From: Sabellastarte sp. h YS-2021
Lineage: Eukaryota; Annelida; Polychaeta; Sabellida; Sabellidae
NCBI GenBank assembly: GCA_964017235.1
Contig: OZ024940.1
Location: 22,697,615 to 22,761,614, forward strand
Reading direction: 5' to 3'
DNA length: 64,000 nt
How positions within the stretch are numbered: position 1 is the first letter of the stretch; each line of letters starts with the position of its first letter. Position numbers and translations under genes: made by a program. This document shows positions 45,056-56,878 of this stretch, one piece after another. The notes below the pieces were generated by a model. It was not told the origin of the DNA. It did no database searches and saw only the letters and a list, made by a program, of their open reading frames with translations.

Positions 45056-45377
45056 AGGTGGACGATAATCCCACTTCACTTTTTAACAGTCCAATTACGA
45101 AGAATAATCACTACAAATCTTCATCAAAACAGTAAGAAGATGAGAAATAAATGTGAAAATATAAAAAGGTCACGTTAGAATCGGGACAACACACTCCTAC
45201 AGTGAGGGGTTATGTGTTTTTCATGTGTGGGCGATAATCCCGCTTCACTTTTTAAAAGTCAAATTACAAAGAATATACACTACAAATCTTTGTCAAAACA
45301 GTAAGAAGACAAGAAATAAATGTGAAAAATGAAGTGTCCTGTTAGAATAGCAATAACACACTCCTAGCGCGGGGTTA
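45056..45377. repeat. ~165-bp tandem duplication
   Basis: 45,056-45,215 and 45,225-45,377 both read GATAATCCC-CTTCACTTTTTA, AAACAGTAAGAAGA, AAATAAATGTGAAAA, ACACACTCCTA and GGGGTTATG. A hairpin follows, in which GCAGGGTTTTACAAC near 45,379 is inverted near 45,465. Confidence 0.75.
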
Positions 45378-45592
45378 TGCAGGGTTTTACAACTTATAGC
45401 TCATTAGAAACACTCAGGCTTCACCTTTGTGTTACTAATATTGCTATTCGTTGTAAAACCCTGCATAACCCCATGCTAGTTGTGTGTTATTCCTTAAATA
45501 AGTGGTCCAAGAATAAAAAAAAAAGAGGATTCTCCAGGTATTTAAGTCAAATACAGCCCATGATGGATGATAAATATATTTATGTATATTAA

Positions 45593-45973
45593 GGCAGGGT
45601 TGGTAGCAGACTTTCGATTTCGGTATCTCGCCAGTGTAAAACCCTACCGATTCCGGTGGACACCGAATAAAAAATTGCATTCTAGAATATCCCCAATCGA
45701 ATAGGCCCACTAACAGGAAGTAAAATGCATGAAAACAAAACACGGTAGTTCTTCCGAAAGAAACTGCTGTGGAAGTGCAAAAAATACGAACAACTATGAA
45801 ATAAAAGCTAATATATAATTTCTTCAGATTTGAGGTTTGTTTCCAGTATTTTTCGTTTTCTCAGACAGTGTTATATACTGACATTGACATTGAAAAAGCC
45901 GGCAGTAAAGTGTCGTCACAGTGTTCAAGTGAATAGGTCTTAACATCGAGATACCGTTGCTACCGACCCTGCC
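45593..45973. mobile_element. MITE with GGCAGGGTYGGTAGCA ends
   Basis: 381 bp. Ends GGCAGGGTTGGTAGCA and, inverted, GGCAGGGTCGGTAGCA. CGGTATCTCG is also present at both ends. A TA-rich tract flanks the right end. No transposase. Confidence 0.7.
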
Positions 45974-46333
45974 CTATATATATATATATGTAGTCAAAAA
46001 CCTCGTTCAGTACAAGTCAAATTTGAGAAAGGCACATCACTTTCTAGTGTTGCCAAATTGAGATATTGTTATATCATCATCTTAAGGCAGGTGGCATTGC
46101 CCTACCGTGGTTGCAATTTTAAAATGGTCATGTCTTGGACTCTGATCTTCTGTGGTGCCTCAAATATTACACCCAAAGTTTATGCAGACAGTTGAAACTG
46201 TGTCAAAGAAAAAATATGCCAAATCTAATGGAAGTCTTACAACATCGAGTTGGTATTGCTTAAGAAATATCAAAGTTGGCATGCTTTATAGTTTCATTCG
46301 CTAAAAGAACTGAGCATATTTTATATATTTATA

Positions 46334-46509
46334 CAGTGGAACCTCTATTATCCGACCCTCTCGAGAGAGTAACAATTAGGTCGGATAATAGAAAGGTCAG
46401 ATAATATAAAGCCTAAAATAACAGATTTAATTGGAGTTGGGAGAGTGAATTGGAGGTCGGATAATTGAAAATTTGGATAATAAAGGGTCGGATAATAGAG
46501 GTTCCAATG
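46334..46509. mobile_element. pogo-like MITE with TA duplication
   Basis: 176 bp. Inverted ends CAGTGGAACCTCTATTATCC and CATTGGAACCTCTATTATCC, flanked by TA (46,332-46,333 and 46,510-46,511). Terminal CAGT and TA duplication are features of the pogo branch of Tc1/mariner. Confidence 0.8.
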
Positions 46510-47800
46510 TAATTTATTGAAGGAGGTATACAGGGTCACAATAACTTTTTTTATTGAGATGTAAAGTAACCTAACACAATGTCATGAAACTTATGAGAAT
46601 ATATATCATGATAAGCTATGAAGGTACAAAGAACTAATGTTATAATAGTTAATTTACTGCAAGTCAGTGTACTCAGTCCATATGCTCACCCCTAAAACCA
46701 TCAGAAATTTCGGTAGATATTTTATTTCAGAAATGCAGGGTAAGGCCTCGTCTAAGAAACTTTTTTATTTATTTATTTTTTTTATAATGACTTTACTTCA
46801 ATATGCTGGTTTCAAGAGCGAGAACTGCAACTTGTAAACTTGTAAAGTTTAAGTTTTTATTAAGATTTTCAATGCAGTTAAACTATATACATAAGAGTAT
46901 AAAATCAATTGTCTGTGTGGAGTCCATGAATTAACACAGAATAACAAAACTTGTTACAAAATACACATTAAAATTGTGTGATATTTCAGAAATATAGACA
47001 CTACAAACATAGACAAAGATATTTTGAAACATGTATCTTGTACTTTGATATTAATATTTGCCACTTATAATATTGTTTATCTGTACAATGATATTTTAAT
47101 ATCTGTTTTTTACATATGAAATTATGATATTTGTACTGAAGATATTTTGACTCATGTTATTTAATCTTTGTTTATTATTATGTGAAAATCTCAATAGAGT
47201 TTCTAGACTATCTACTATCAAAATAAAAGTGTTATCTTGGGTTATAAATCTTTTGTAAAATTGAAAATTAACAAAAATTATAAGTTAGTATATTTGTAAT
47301 TTAGTTTAAGAAGTTTTCGGTTTTAAACATTTTTTTATCAGCATTTTAACAATGGTCAAAAGGTATAACTATAGTTACACAGTTTTGCAGGTTGAATATG
47401 GCAAACACTAAGTTTGGAGGCAGCCAAAATATCATTCTTTTTAGGATAAATATCAGAAACATTTGGATTTGTCTATAAATATATAGGTTGTATCAGAAAT
47501 GATTTTTTTTTTTCATTTGCAAGGTTTAAATTTTGATTTAAAAAATAAACAATCGGATAAGGAACTACTGAGGAGTTATCAACTTGGATATCCATTTATT
47601 AAATCAATCAAAATACAGTCTTATGTGGCAACAAAGATCTGTGATACAATGGATTTTATATACATGTATGTATAAAAAATGATATATATGATTATTTTGT
47701 TGTAAACTGTTATACACTGACTTACTCGTAACATCTGTTTAAGCTTTTTTTTAATGTTTATAATTGTATAATATTTATAAATGGGATCCTTTACAATCCA

Positions 47801-47829
47801 GATAAATAAACATTCTATGAAAAAAAAAA
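47801..47829 (+). terminator. AATAAA followed by an A run
   Basis: AATAAA at 47,805-47,810 is followed ten bases later by ten A residues (47,820-47,829). It is either a distal poly(A) site or the end of an old retrocopied transcript. I recognised no parent gene. Confidence 0.35.
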
Positions 47830-48013
47830 TGTGATTGTTTGAAAGAAAAAAAAATACTTGAAAACATGGAAAAAATTAATAAAATTTCTAAAAGTCACCT
47901 TTGGGCGTTTTATTTACCTTTGTAACATGGTTCTACTGCTAGGCAGCTACCCCTGTGTTGAGAACTTTGAACTAAGGCCATCGGTGTGCTGAAACATATA
48001 CAAACACTATTAA

Positions 48014-48497
48014 CCCTTTCGCTACCATGTATGTCAACTGGCAGTCGACATCAATATGTATTATGAGGTACCATGTCTGGCGACCAAGGGTCGACGGCAA
48101 TAATATTGATTTCTTCTTTCCCTTCAGTATACTGCAATACGTTTTCTTTGGTGTATCAGTATTAAATCAATTTATTTTAAGTATCTTATTTGGAAGTTAT
48201 GCTATATTTTTTTTTAAAAATCACCATTTTCATCTATTTTAACTGGTTTCTGTATATATTGCCGTATTTATCGCATATAGCTACATATTGTTTACTTGTG
48301 GTTATATTTATTTGAGGAATTTCCTGGAGATTTCTCATTCGACATTTCATCAAATCTTAATGAAATATACCGCAAAATACCGCATATGAAGTGTATAAGG
48401 TAGTGAGTTTAAATTTTACTTTATTGGCGTTTCTGACGTGATATGACGTCATATGGCTACAGTCCCATGGAATAATGATCCCTCAGTAGCGAAAGGG
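48014..48497. mobile_element. piggyBac-type MITE with TTAA duplication
   Basis: 484 bp. Perfect inverted ends CCCTTTCGCTAC / GTAGCGAAAGGG flanked by TTAA at 48,010-48,013 and 48,498-48,501. TTAA targets with CCC...GGG termini define piggyBac elements. The interior is AT-rich and has no transposase, so it depends on a protein supplied elsewhere. Confidence 0.88.
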
Positions 48498-48599
48498 TTA
48501 ATAAAAAATAACAGGTGCAACAAAATGGGTGGGACAGGTGCAAGCAAATGGCCTTGAGTGACCGTCGTTGTACACTTGACTTGCGAAGTCGAAGTTGGG

Positions 48600-48740
48600 G
48601 CTTTACCTCCCGTTCAACAGCCAGGGTCATATTGGGACAGGTCCTCAGCATTTGCCACTTGTGGGACTCGAACCCACACAGAGGTGACAGCCTGTGTGAT
48701 TAGATGCCAAACTTGCTAACCCACTAGGCCACCGTGGATC
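48600..48740 (-). mobile_element. tRNA-derived SINE, family A (best copy)
   Basis: On the minus strand: A box GGTGGCCTAGTGGGTTAGCA, B box TGGGTTCGAGTCCCACA, body GGACCTGTCCCAATATGACC and end GCTGTTGAACGGGAGG. The cleanest of the family A copies. Confidence 0.85.
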
Positions 48741-48989
48741 GAGTACCCATTATTTAAAAGAAATATACTTTAAAATGAAACTATTCAATGAAAAGTTACA
48801 GAATATCTTTTACTTTCCTGTAAATGCCATCTACATTATATTTTATATCTAATTTGTCTTTTATTCCAGTTGTTTATGCATTGCCAAAGACAGGAACTCT
48901 TTGTAAAGTGTCAGTATATTTGTACATGGCTGTTTCACCACCCTGGCCTTTTCGAAATGGCCAAGTGAATTATTTGTAGAACTCACATA

Positions 48990-49440
48990 AGTAGAATATT
49001 GCCATAAGTAGTAGTAGTTTCTAAGCCACAGCAGTTATCAGTACAAAATACAAGGATAACTAGAAGTTTGACTTACAGAAAGTCGCCATAAACTAGAACC
49101 TAATTTGATGTACAAAGTGTTACTTTTCAATGGGAATAAAAGGTATAAGTACAGCCTATAAATTTTGTGTAAATATCCAAGAAAGAGGTGACCAAAAAGT
49201 ACCACTGTGACACTTTTTACCTCATTCCTAACTTTTGTGTTGTTAAGTCTGAACACCAAGCAAATAAATTTCACAGTAGAGTGATCACATCATGCAGTGT
49301 TAACGATTGCAAGAGACTTAAATTACATAGTATCTTTATCTATAGTAGTGAGTAAAACTAGAAGTTGCCATACGTAGAAGTAAACGGCTGACATTTTACA
49401 ACTTTGACTTAGACCAAATCTACTGTATTTGGCGGTTTCA
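48990..49440 (+). repeat. Interspersed repeat, second copy of the 6.2-kb family
   Basis: CATAAGTAGAATATTGCC near the start, CAAGGATAACTAGAAGTT, ACTAGAACCTAATTTGATG, then CTTAGACCAAATCTACTG at the end. Uninterrupted, unlike the 6.2-kb copy. Confidence 0.6.
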
Positions 49441-49449
49441 AAACCTCAT

Positions 49450-50860
49450 TTGGTTTAGAAATGGCCTGGCCATTTCAAAACTTAATTGATCAGAGTACAT
49501 TACATTTGGTCCCCATTACATTCATTATTACAAGATTTGTACAGTGCTTCATTTTGATCAGTCAAAAAGTTTGATTGATAAATTACTATTTCCGAATTTC
49601 CAAAAAATGCTGCACAAGGTCAATATTCTAACACATTCACCTCAAATAAATATAACTACATTCGATTGTCATGGTATTTTACATTGTTAAAATGAATCTA
49701 CTTAATTTTAAGGATTACACCAAAATAAAATTAAAAGTTCAAAGTTGTAATTGCAAAACTACATTCAAGCAATGCTGTCGCTTCTGCTAAATCATGTGAC
49801 TCTATTTGTATGGAGTGTTACAGTTTTATGGGGACTTAAGGACGAAGTTATCGTCTGATCTATCAAGGCTCGAGTAACTATTCTCACCCCTAATAACAGA
49901 GAGGTTGTGCACTACATTTTATTGTCCTGTAACATAAATATGCAAGGAATTGGGCTAACGTTTACAGGAGATATTTGATATTGTGCACTACGACAGCATT
50001 TTTGAAGAGTTTGTACAGATTTAGGCCAGAGGTATTTAAATGTATGTTGGATGTGCACTCAAAACCTATTTAAACCCGTCAACACAATGACATATTGTAC
50101 AAATAAATTATTTTGTCCAAAAAAGAGGTGCGTACACATTATTTCATTTTATAAAATGAAAGCCAGCATAAAATAATGTGTAAACAACTGTGTATAACAG
50201 TGAATCAAATGAGCTTGGCCTTAAATATGATAGTGGCAATGAATGACTTCTCCAGGAAATGGTTGGTTGTGAAAATTGCTGTGCTGAGTCTGCCATAGCT
50301 GCAAAACTAGATGATGCAGATGCAGAAGTTGGGCAATAACAAATTCAAGGACTTTTCAAGGATTTTATTCAATTTTGGCAAAATTCAAGGACTTTCAAAG
50401 CCTTGAAAATGAAAAAATTTTTTTTCAAGGATTTTCAAGGATGTGGGAACCCTGAATACATATTCTGAAACATCAATAAAAATAATAATATTCACTTTTA
50501 CCTTTGATTTATGAAAATGGCATACCCCTCAAAACGTAATTAGCTCAAGATCCTCTTGGGGTAAACCTACCCTGAAACTTTGGTGAAAATCAGTACCTGG
50601 GTTTAGGCTGTGGAACATCTGCAAGCTTTATGCCCGCCGCCGCCCCGGACGGTGCAGGAGACGACTATAACCCCAACCTTTATGGACTGTGGTTAAAACA
50701 GAAAGGAATACCAGGAATGCATATTTATTTTATTGTTTAGTTCCCAAAGGGCATTTTATGCAGAATAACTTTCAGTGAATACTTTGCAGCCACAGCTCGA
50801 CACATATGATAAGGCTAAGCAGATATTCTATTCTTCTTTATTGCATGTTTATACTGTTTG
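49450..50860. other. Intergenic DNA, little recognised
   Basis: A TTCAAGGA-rich stretch at 50,340-50,450 repeats CAAGGACTTTTCAAGG-type words, a short degenerate repeat. No gene was recognised. Confidence 0.4.
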
Positions 50861-50867
50861 CTAGGGG

Positions 50868-51080
50868 CCATGGTAACATAATCGCCTCCTACCTCTGAGG
50901 TCGGCAGTTCAAACCACAGACCTTATGTGGGAAAGTTGGTAGTTGCTTACGGATGATCAGCAGTTTACAGTACAGAACCTTGACCAACTGTATGTACTGG
51001 TTTCCTCTGCCCACAAAACTCCCCGTCATGATATGACCTGTACAGTGTTGGAAGCGGCGTAAAACCCCAAATAATACAAT
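50868..51080 (+). mobile_element. tRNA-derived SINE, family B
   Basis: Head CCATGGTAACATAATCGCC, B box GGCAGTTCAAACCACAG, body GTGGGAAAGTTGGTAGTTGC and tail GTAAAACCCCAAATAATAC. A further head fragment (GGCTCGGTGGTATAGGGG) lies at 51,147-51,175. Confidence 0.8.
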
Positions 51081-51317
51081 AAAAATAGAAGCCTAAAAAT
51101 TTTCCTTTCATTACCCAACTACCATGATCACAGAGTATAAATGGGGGGCTCGGTGGTATAGGGGTTAGAGTGCTTGCCTTAAATAAATACACTTTTTGCT
51201 AAAAAAGTGTCTTGAGTTCACAATACAAGAGATTCAAACATAGGGCCAAGATTCAAACCTTGGACCCTTAAAGGTTTCCTTACATGTTGTCACTCTTTAC
51301 TATTATGTAAGGCCTGG

Positions 51318-51560
51318 GTAATCTAATCTAATCTAATGTGGACTTTTATAGTGCTTAATCTCCATCACTGATGGACTCTAAGGCACAACTGAACATGAAG
51401 CAAGGCGGTTAACATTAAATCGAGGACATAGCCAGGTCATACCAATGAAACACAGGGTGACAGGAGAGGCTATGGGGGATATGCTTTTGCAAACAGGTAA
51501 GTTTTAAGCTTCTTTCTGAAGGAGGCAACTGATGCTGCACTGCGCACATCATGAGGGGGT
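51318..51560 (-). mobile_element. LINE 3' end (same family as 11.3 kb)
   Basis: CTAATCTAATCTAATGTGG tail, TTATAGTGCTTAATCTCCAT, then GCTTCTTTCTGAAGGAGG. Co-linear with 11,330-11,560 for about 240 bp, then truncated. Confidence 0.85.
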
Positions 51561-53283
51561 TATCTAATTAACTGATGATCACTCTATAAAATTATTTGTT
51601 TTGTCTATTGGGAGTGATTATTGTCTTTGATGTGGGATCTTTTCTTTATGATGTCAGAGTTTGTAATGTAGTATACAAAACTGAGTTCCAGTAAAGGAGT
51701 TATCCTTTAGAATGATGATCAGTTAATTGGATTTACCTAGACCTTATGTTACTGAGCCCTCTTCAGCCTTATAATACGAATACATGCCCTTTATGTTGGC
51801 TTGTTTGTTAACTGATTACTTTTAACCTTGATTAGACTCTGATCAGTCAGTATTTGTCATATATAAAACAGCTAATCTGGTTCCCTATAGTCTATACTTT
51901 GTAAAGGATTGTAAATGGAAAGCAAAAACATAATTAACATTGTATTGAATACACTCATATGTTGCATATTCATTTCACGTACAGGCAAAATATTATCAAA
52001 AGATTTACTATAAACCCTGCCATATAGTTTTCTTCTGTTAAATTTAATTCAAATGTGCTGGTATACTAGTAAAATGTCAGCCAAACTTAGGATCCTAAAA
52101 TGGGCTAGAGACAATCTTAAGATTGGTGAGATCTTAAGTTTGGCTCCGGTGGCCAGGAAGTTCTGCTCCGGACCATCTTTTTTCACAAATGCGTGGCCGG
52201 TTAGGTGCCGTCTAAAAAAAACCGTCAGAACCTGATATTAAACTGCGCGTGTGCGAGAGATTTTCTAAATATAGCTCACAAGGGATATCCCAACATCTGT
52301 CAAATGTACACAATAAAGATATATGTACCATAAATTTCCAAGTTAACACCCAGGTTCAAATAAACGCCTGATTCAAATTAACGCCTGGTACCAAGCACAC
52401 TGTTTACAATTTATAACACTGTTTTTGTACTTCAAAAGAATGCCTGGTTCAATTTAACACCTGGTCTGATGCCATTTGAAAATAATTAACGCCCAGGCCA
52501 TATTTTGAAAAAAATACGGTACTCAGTATTTTGCACATTATTTCAGCGATTCATTGACAGAGAACTGGTACGCTGGTGTTTAAACAAGGTAAAATGTCAG
52601 TAAAAAAAAAAAAATAATATTACATAAAGAAAGTGTATATGTTATTAGACCCAAAATCGAGCGATTTATAAGCATTTTTATATCAGGTATAAATGATACT
52701 GTATGTAAAGCTTAAATTAATCATGCAAACTCGCCATCATCTCCTAGCTATCTCAATTTGGTCTCAACTATTGGGGGTTTGTAAATGCAAGCAAAGAATA
52801 TAAATGATCTGAAAAGAGCGTGCATTACTAGATCCCAGGAATCATGTATTTTCCTGCATTCTGGTATTGGAGTCCAATAAGATGCACAAGGAGCAGCATG
52901 GTGTTATGTGTTAAAAAGCACCAAGTTGCATGTTGCACTTGTCAACTGACAAAGATGCATCATAACTTGATATTACAAAGGTTGCAAGATATAAGTTGGA
53001 GATATTATTTGTCATCCGAAATCTGTGTATACTCGCTCTCATAATTTTTAACACATGCCTTGGCGGAGGCCTGCACTCTCTGGATGCTCTTGTTTTATAT
53101 AGATTTTATTAAATGTATGTTTTAATAACACAGGCAAGGTCCAAAGGTCACAATTATTACTTTTGTGTGATAATAACTACTGTTAGGCCAAATCTGGTTG
53201 GGAGTGTTGATATTTTAAAATATCAAACTTTCCTAGCTGATGTTTAACCAATAATGCAATTTACTTGATATATAATACTAGTA

Positions 53284-53455
53284 CAGTAGAACCTCTATTA
53301 TCCGACCCTCTATTATCCGAATTTTCAATTATCCAACCTCAAACCCACTCTCCCAACTCCATTTAAACCTGTTATTTTAGCCCCTCTAATATCTGACCTT
53401 TATATTATCCAAACCAACGGTTCCTCCCCCAAGAGGGTCGGATAATAGAGGTTAT
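53284..53455. mobile_element. pogo-like MITE, second copy
   Basis: CAGTAGAACCTCTATTATCC left end after TA, and an inverted GATAATAGAGGTTATA right end. It is related to 46,334-46,509 in opposite internal orientation. It lies in the edge of the array. Confidence 0.7.
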
Positions 53456-55164
53456 ACCTTGTATATCTTGAATGAATGTCTGGCTAGTTACCTCGGCCAA
53501 TATAGTTTTATTTTCATGACCATTTGTCTGAAGGACTATGCCGATACTAATAGCTGTAATCTCATAAAAATATCAGAACATGGGTCTTGGTACATCTTAG
53601 AACCCATTGCATTTTGACAGTGTGATCTGGAACACCGTCTGGACACTGGATACAAAATAAAACATCCCGATATTTTCCCATTTACCTCCTATTACCTGCC
53701 TCGGCGGAGGTCTGCATTCTTCAAGTGCTTCTGTTTCATTTATTTTTATCACATATATCTTATGATACAGGCAAAGTTCCAAAATTATAATAATTATTAT
53801 TATTGGAACAATCAATGCAGTAAGGCCAAACCTGGTTAGGAGGGTTGATATTTTAAAATATCAACCTTCCTAGCAGCTTTTAAGCAATAATGTGATTTCC
53901 TTGATATACGACACATATTTTTAAATATTTCTGGTTAATTTTGTATATTTTGTCAAAGGTATCTTTTAATAACACAGGCAAGGTCCACAACTAATAATAA
54001 TTATTATTATTGGGACAATCATTGCTGTAAGACCATACCTGGTTACAAGGGTTGATATTTTAAAATATCAACCTTTCTAGCAGGTTTTTAACCAATAATG
54101 TGATTAACAATATAAAACATATCTTGAATAAATGTCTGAATAGTTTTTATATATTTCAGTCACATGTCTTCTAATAACACAGTAACGATCCAAAAATAAT
54201 AATAATTATTATTACTGATACATTAACTGCTGTAAGACAGAACCTGGTTTGGGGGGTTGATATTTTAAAAATATCAACCTTCCTAACCAGGTTTTAAGTA
54301 AGAATGTGATTTTCTTGATATATAACATATTTCTTTAAATATTTCTGGCTTGGCTTATACCTTTTTGTCATGTATCTTCTATTAATATAGGTGAGGTACA
54401 AAAAATTATAATTATTATTATTGTGTGACAGTAACTGCTGTAGGACAAAAACCTGTTATTTTAAAATATCAACCTTCCAACTAAGTTTCAATACATAATG
54501 TAATTGCCTTGATAAATAAACATTTTGAATAAATTTCTGCCTAGCCTTTCATATTTGTGTCACTTATAAAATATTATAATGCAAAAAAGATCCAAAAATT
54601 ATAATTATTATTACTACTTTGACAATATAATTGCTATGAAACAAAACCTGGTTACAAGGGTTGATATTTTAAAATATCAACCTTCCTAGCGGCTTTTAAA
54701 CAATAATGTGATTTTCTTGATATAAAACATACTTTAAATAACTTTCTGGTTAGTTTTATATATTTTTATCATGTGTCTTTTAATAATACAGGCAAGGACC
54801 AAAAAATATAATTATTATTATTATTACCATGACAATAACTGCTGTAAGACAAAAACTGGTTAGGAGGGTTGATATTTTAAAATATCAACCTTCCTAGCAG
54901 CTTTTAAACAATAATATAATTTTCTTGATATATAACATATTTCTTTAAATATTTCTGGCTAGTTTTATGTATTTTCACTGTTTTTATTACTAATTACAAG
55001 GCCAGTGTCCAAAATTTATTATTATTAATATTATTCTTACACGCACTGCTGTAAGGTTAAACCTGGTTACAAGGGCTTCAAATTTTAAAATATCAACCTT
55101 CCTAGCAGCTTTTAAGCAATACTGTGATTTCCTTCATATATAACATATCTTAAGAGTGAATTTT

Positions 55165-55590
55165 TGACTAGTTACTTCTGCCAAGGAGGTTTAGTTTTCA
55201 TCACTGTCTGTCTGTCTGTTATCAGAAGTACACAAGTACTAATGCTTGAATTTTAAGAAAAAAAATCAGAACAGGGGTCTTGGTCAAACTGAGATCATAT
55301 TAACTTTTTAGAGTGATCTCGATCACCATCTGGATGAAAAAAAAAAAAAAAAACTTCGGTTTTTCCCATTACTGGATTACAAAATCACTACTGATTGGAC
55401 CCTTCACGAATAAAATCAGAAGATGGGTCTTGACCGAACTTAAATCCCATTACATTTTGAGAGTGTTCTGGATCATGTCTGGATACAAGATGTATAAATA
55501 CAAGATAAAACAACTGTATGTTAAAAATTCACATTTACTTGTTTTTACATGCCTTGGCAGATGTCTGCACTCTCCAAGTGCTTCTGTTTC
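55165..55590 (+). repeat. Array spacer unit
   Basis: Runs from CTTCTGCCAAGGAGGTT through GTCTGTCTGTCTG, GGTCTTGGTCAAACTGAGAT, a long A run and CTGATTGGACCCTTCACG to TGGCAGATGTCTGCACTCTC and AAGTGCTTCTGTTTCATG. Near-identical units lie at 58,495-58,925 and (variant) 53,480-53,740, 55,995-57,055 and 60,275-60,660. Confidence 0.8.
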
Positions 55591-56249
55591 ATGTATTTTT
55601 ATCACATATATCTTATTATGACACAGTCAAGGTCCCAAAATTATAAGCGTTATTATCATTGTTACAACAATTGATGAAAGACTAAACCTGGTTACAAAGG
55701 TTGATATTTTAAAATATGAACCTTCCTATTAGGTTTCAATAAATAATGTAATTGCCTTGATAAATAAATATTTTGAATAAATTTCTGCCTAGCTTTTCAT
55801 GTTTGGGTCAGTTATAACACCTTATAATACAAAGAAGATCCAAAAATTATAATTATTATTACTATTTTGTCAATATAATAATTATTGCTATGAGACAAAA
55901 CCTGGTTAGGAAGGTTGATATTTTAAAATATCAACCTTCCTAGCAGCTTTTAAGAAATAATGTGATTTCCTTCATATCTAACATACCTTGAATGAATTTT
56001 TGGCTAGTTACCTCTGCCAAGGATGTTTAGTTTTTATCACCGTCTGTCTGTCTGTTAGCACAAGTACAAAAGATTACACCAGTACTAATGCTTGGAATTT
56101 TATGAAAAAAAGAAATCAAAACTTTTGGTCAAACTAAGATCATATTAAATTTTGAGAGTGATCTGGATCCACGGTCTGGACGCAAAAAAAAAAAAAAAAA
56201 AAAAAAAAACTTTGGGTTTTCCCATTACTGGATTACAAAATCGCTACTG

Positions 56250-56878
56250 CCCGGGTAGCATTCTGCCGTCGGACCGACGTTTGCTGTTGGTCGCATGGTC
56301 GGCAAATTTCGCGAACGTTGGCCCACTGGTGGCTTGCCGACCACAACTCAGGTTAGATATCTCTATATTTTGCTGACGTTGGGCCAATGGTGGATTTATA
56401 TTCAAGATGGTGGCGAGCAATAATAGGGGATTTTGTGAAACTTGGAGAAAAGTTATTTATTATGGTATGTCTAAAAATCATATTTCAGTGAGCCCACAAA
56501 TTTTAACTAACTATTTAACAATTTTAGACATAAAAATAATATTCTCATTATAAATTCAAACTGAAAAAGTTGTTTGTGAACATTATAATTTTATCACTGG
56601 ATTATGGACTATCACCTTATGACACTGTTCCACCATTGTTAATGTTTGGTCATGTGACTTATCAGGGAGTCCCTTAACTAAGACCCTCCCACAATCTGTC
56701 TATCACTTGCCTTCTGTTAAACAATGGCCACATAACACCATGCTGCAATCTGATTGGCTGATGCTATACACTGAGTACAATTTTTTTACTGGTGGCTTAC
56801 TGACGTTGGGCCAACATCGGACTGCCGGCCAAAAAGCTGTTGGGCCAACGTCGGCCCAACGTCGGAATGCTATCTGGG
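56250..56878. mobile_element. MITE inside a spacer unit, TG flanks
   Basis: 629 bp. Ends CCCGGGTAGCATTC and, inverted, CCCAGATAGCATTC. Multiple ACGTTGGGCC/GGCCCAACGT words occur at both ends. TG at 56,248-56,249 and 56,879-56,880. Removing it restores the spacer (CTACTG...ATGGGACCC). Superfamily not assigned. Confidence 0.8.
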
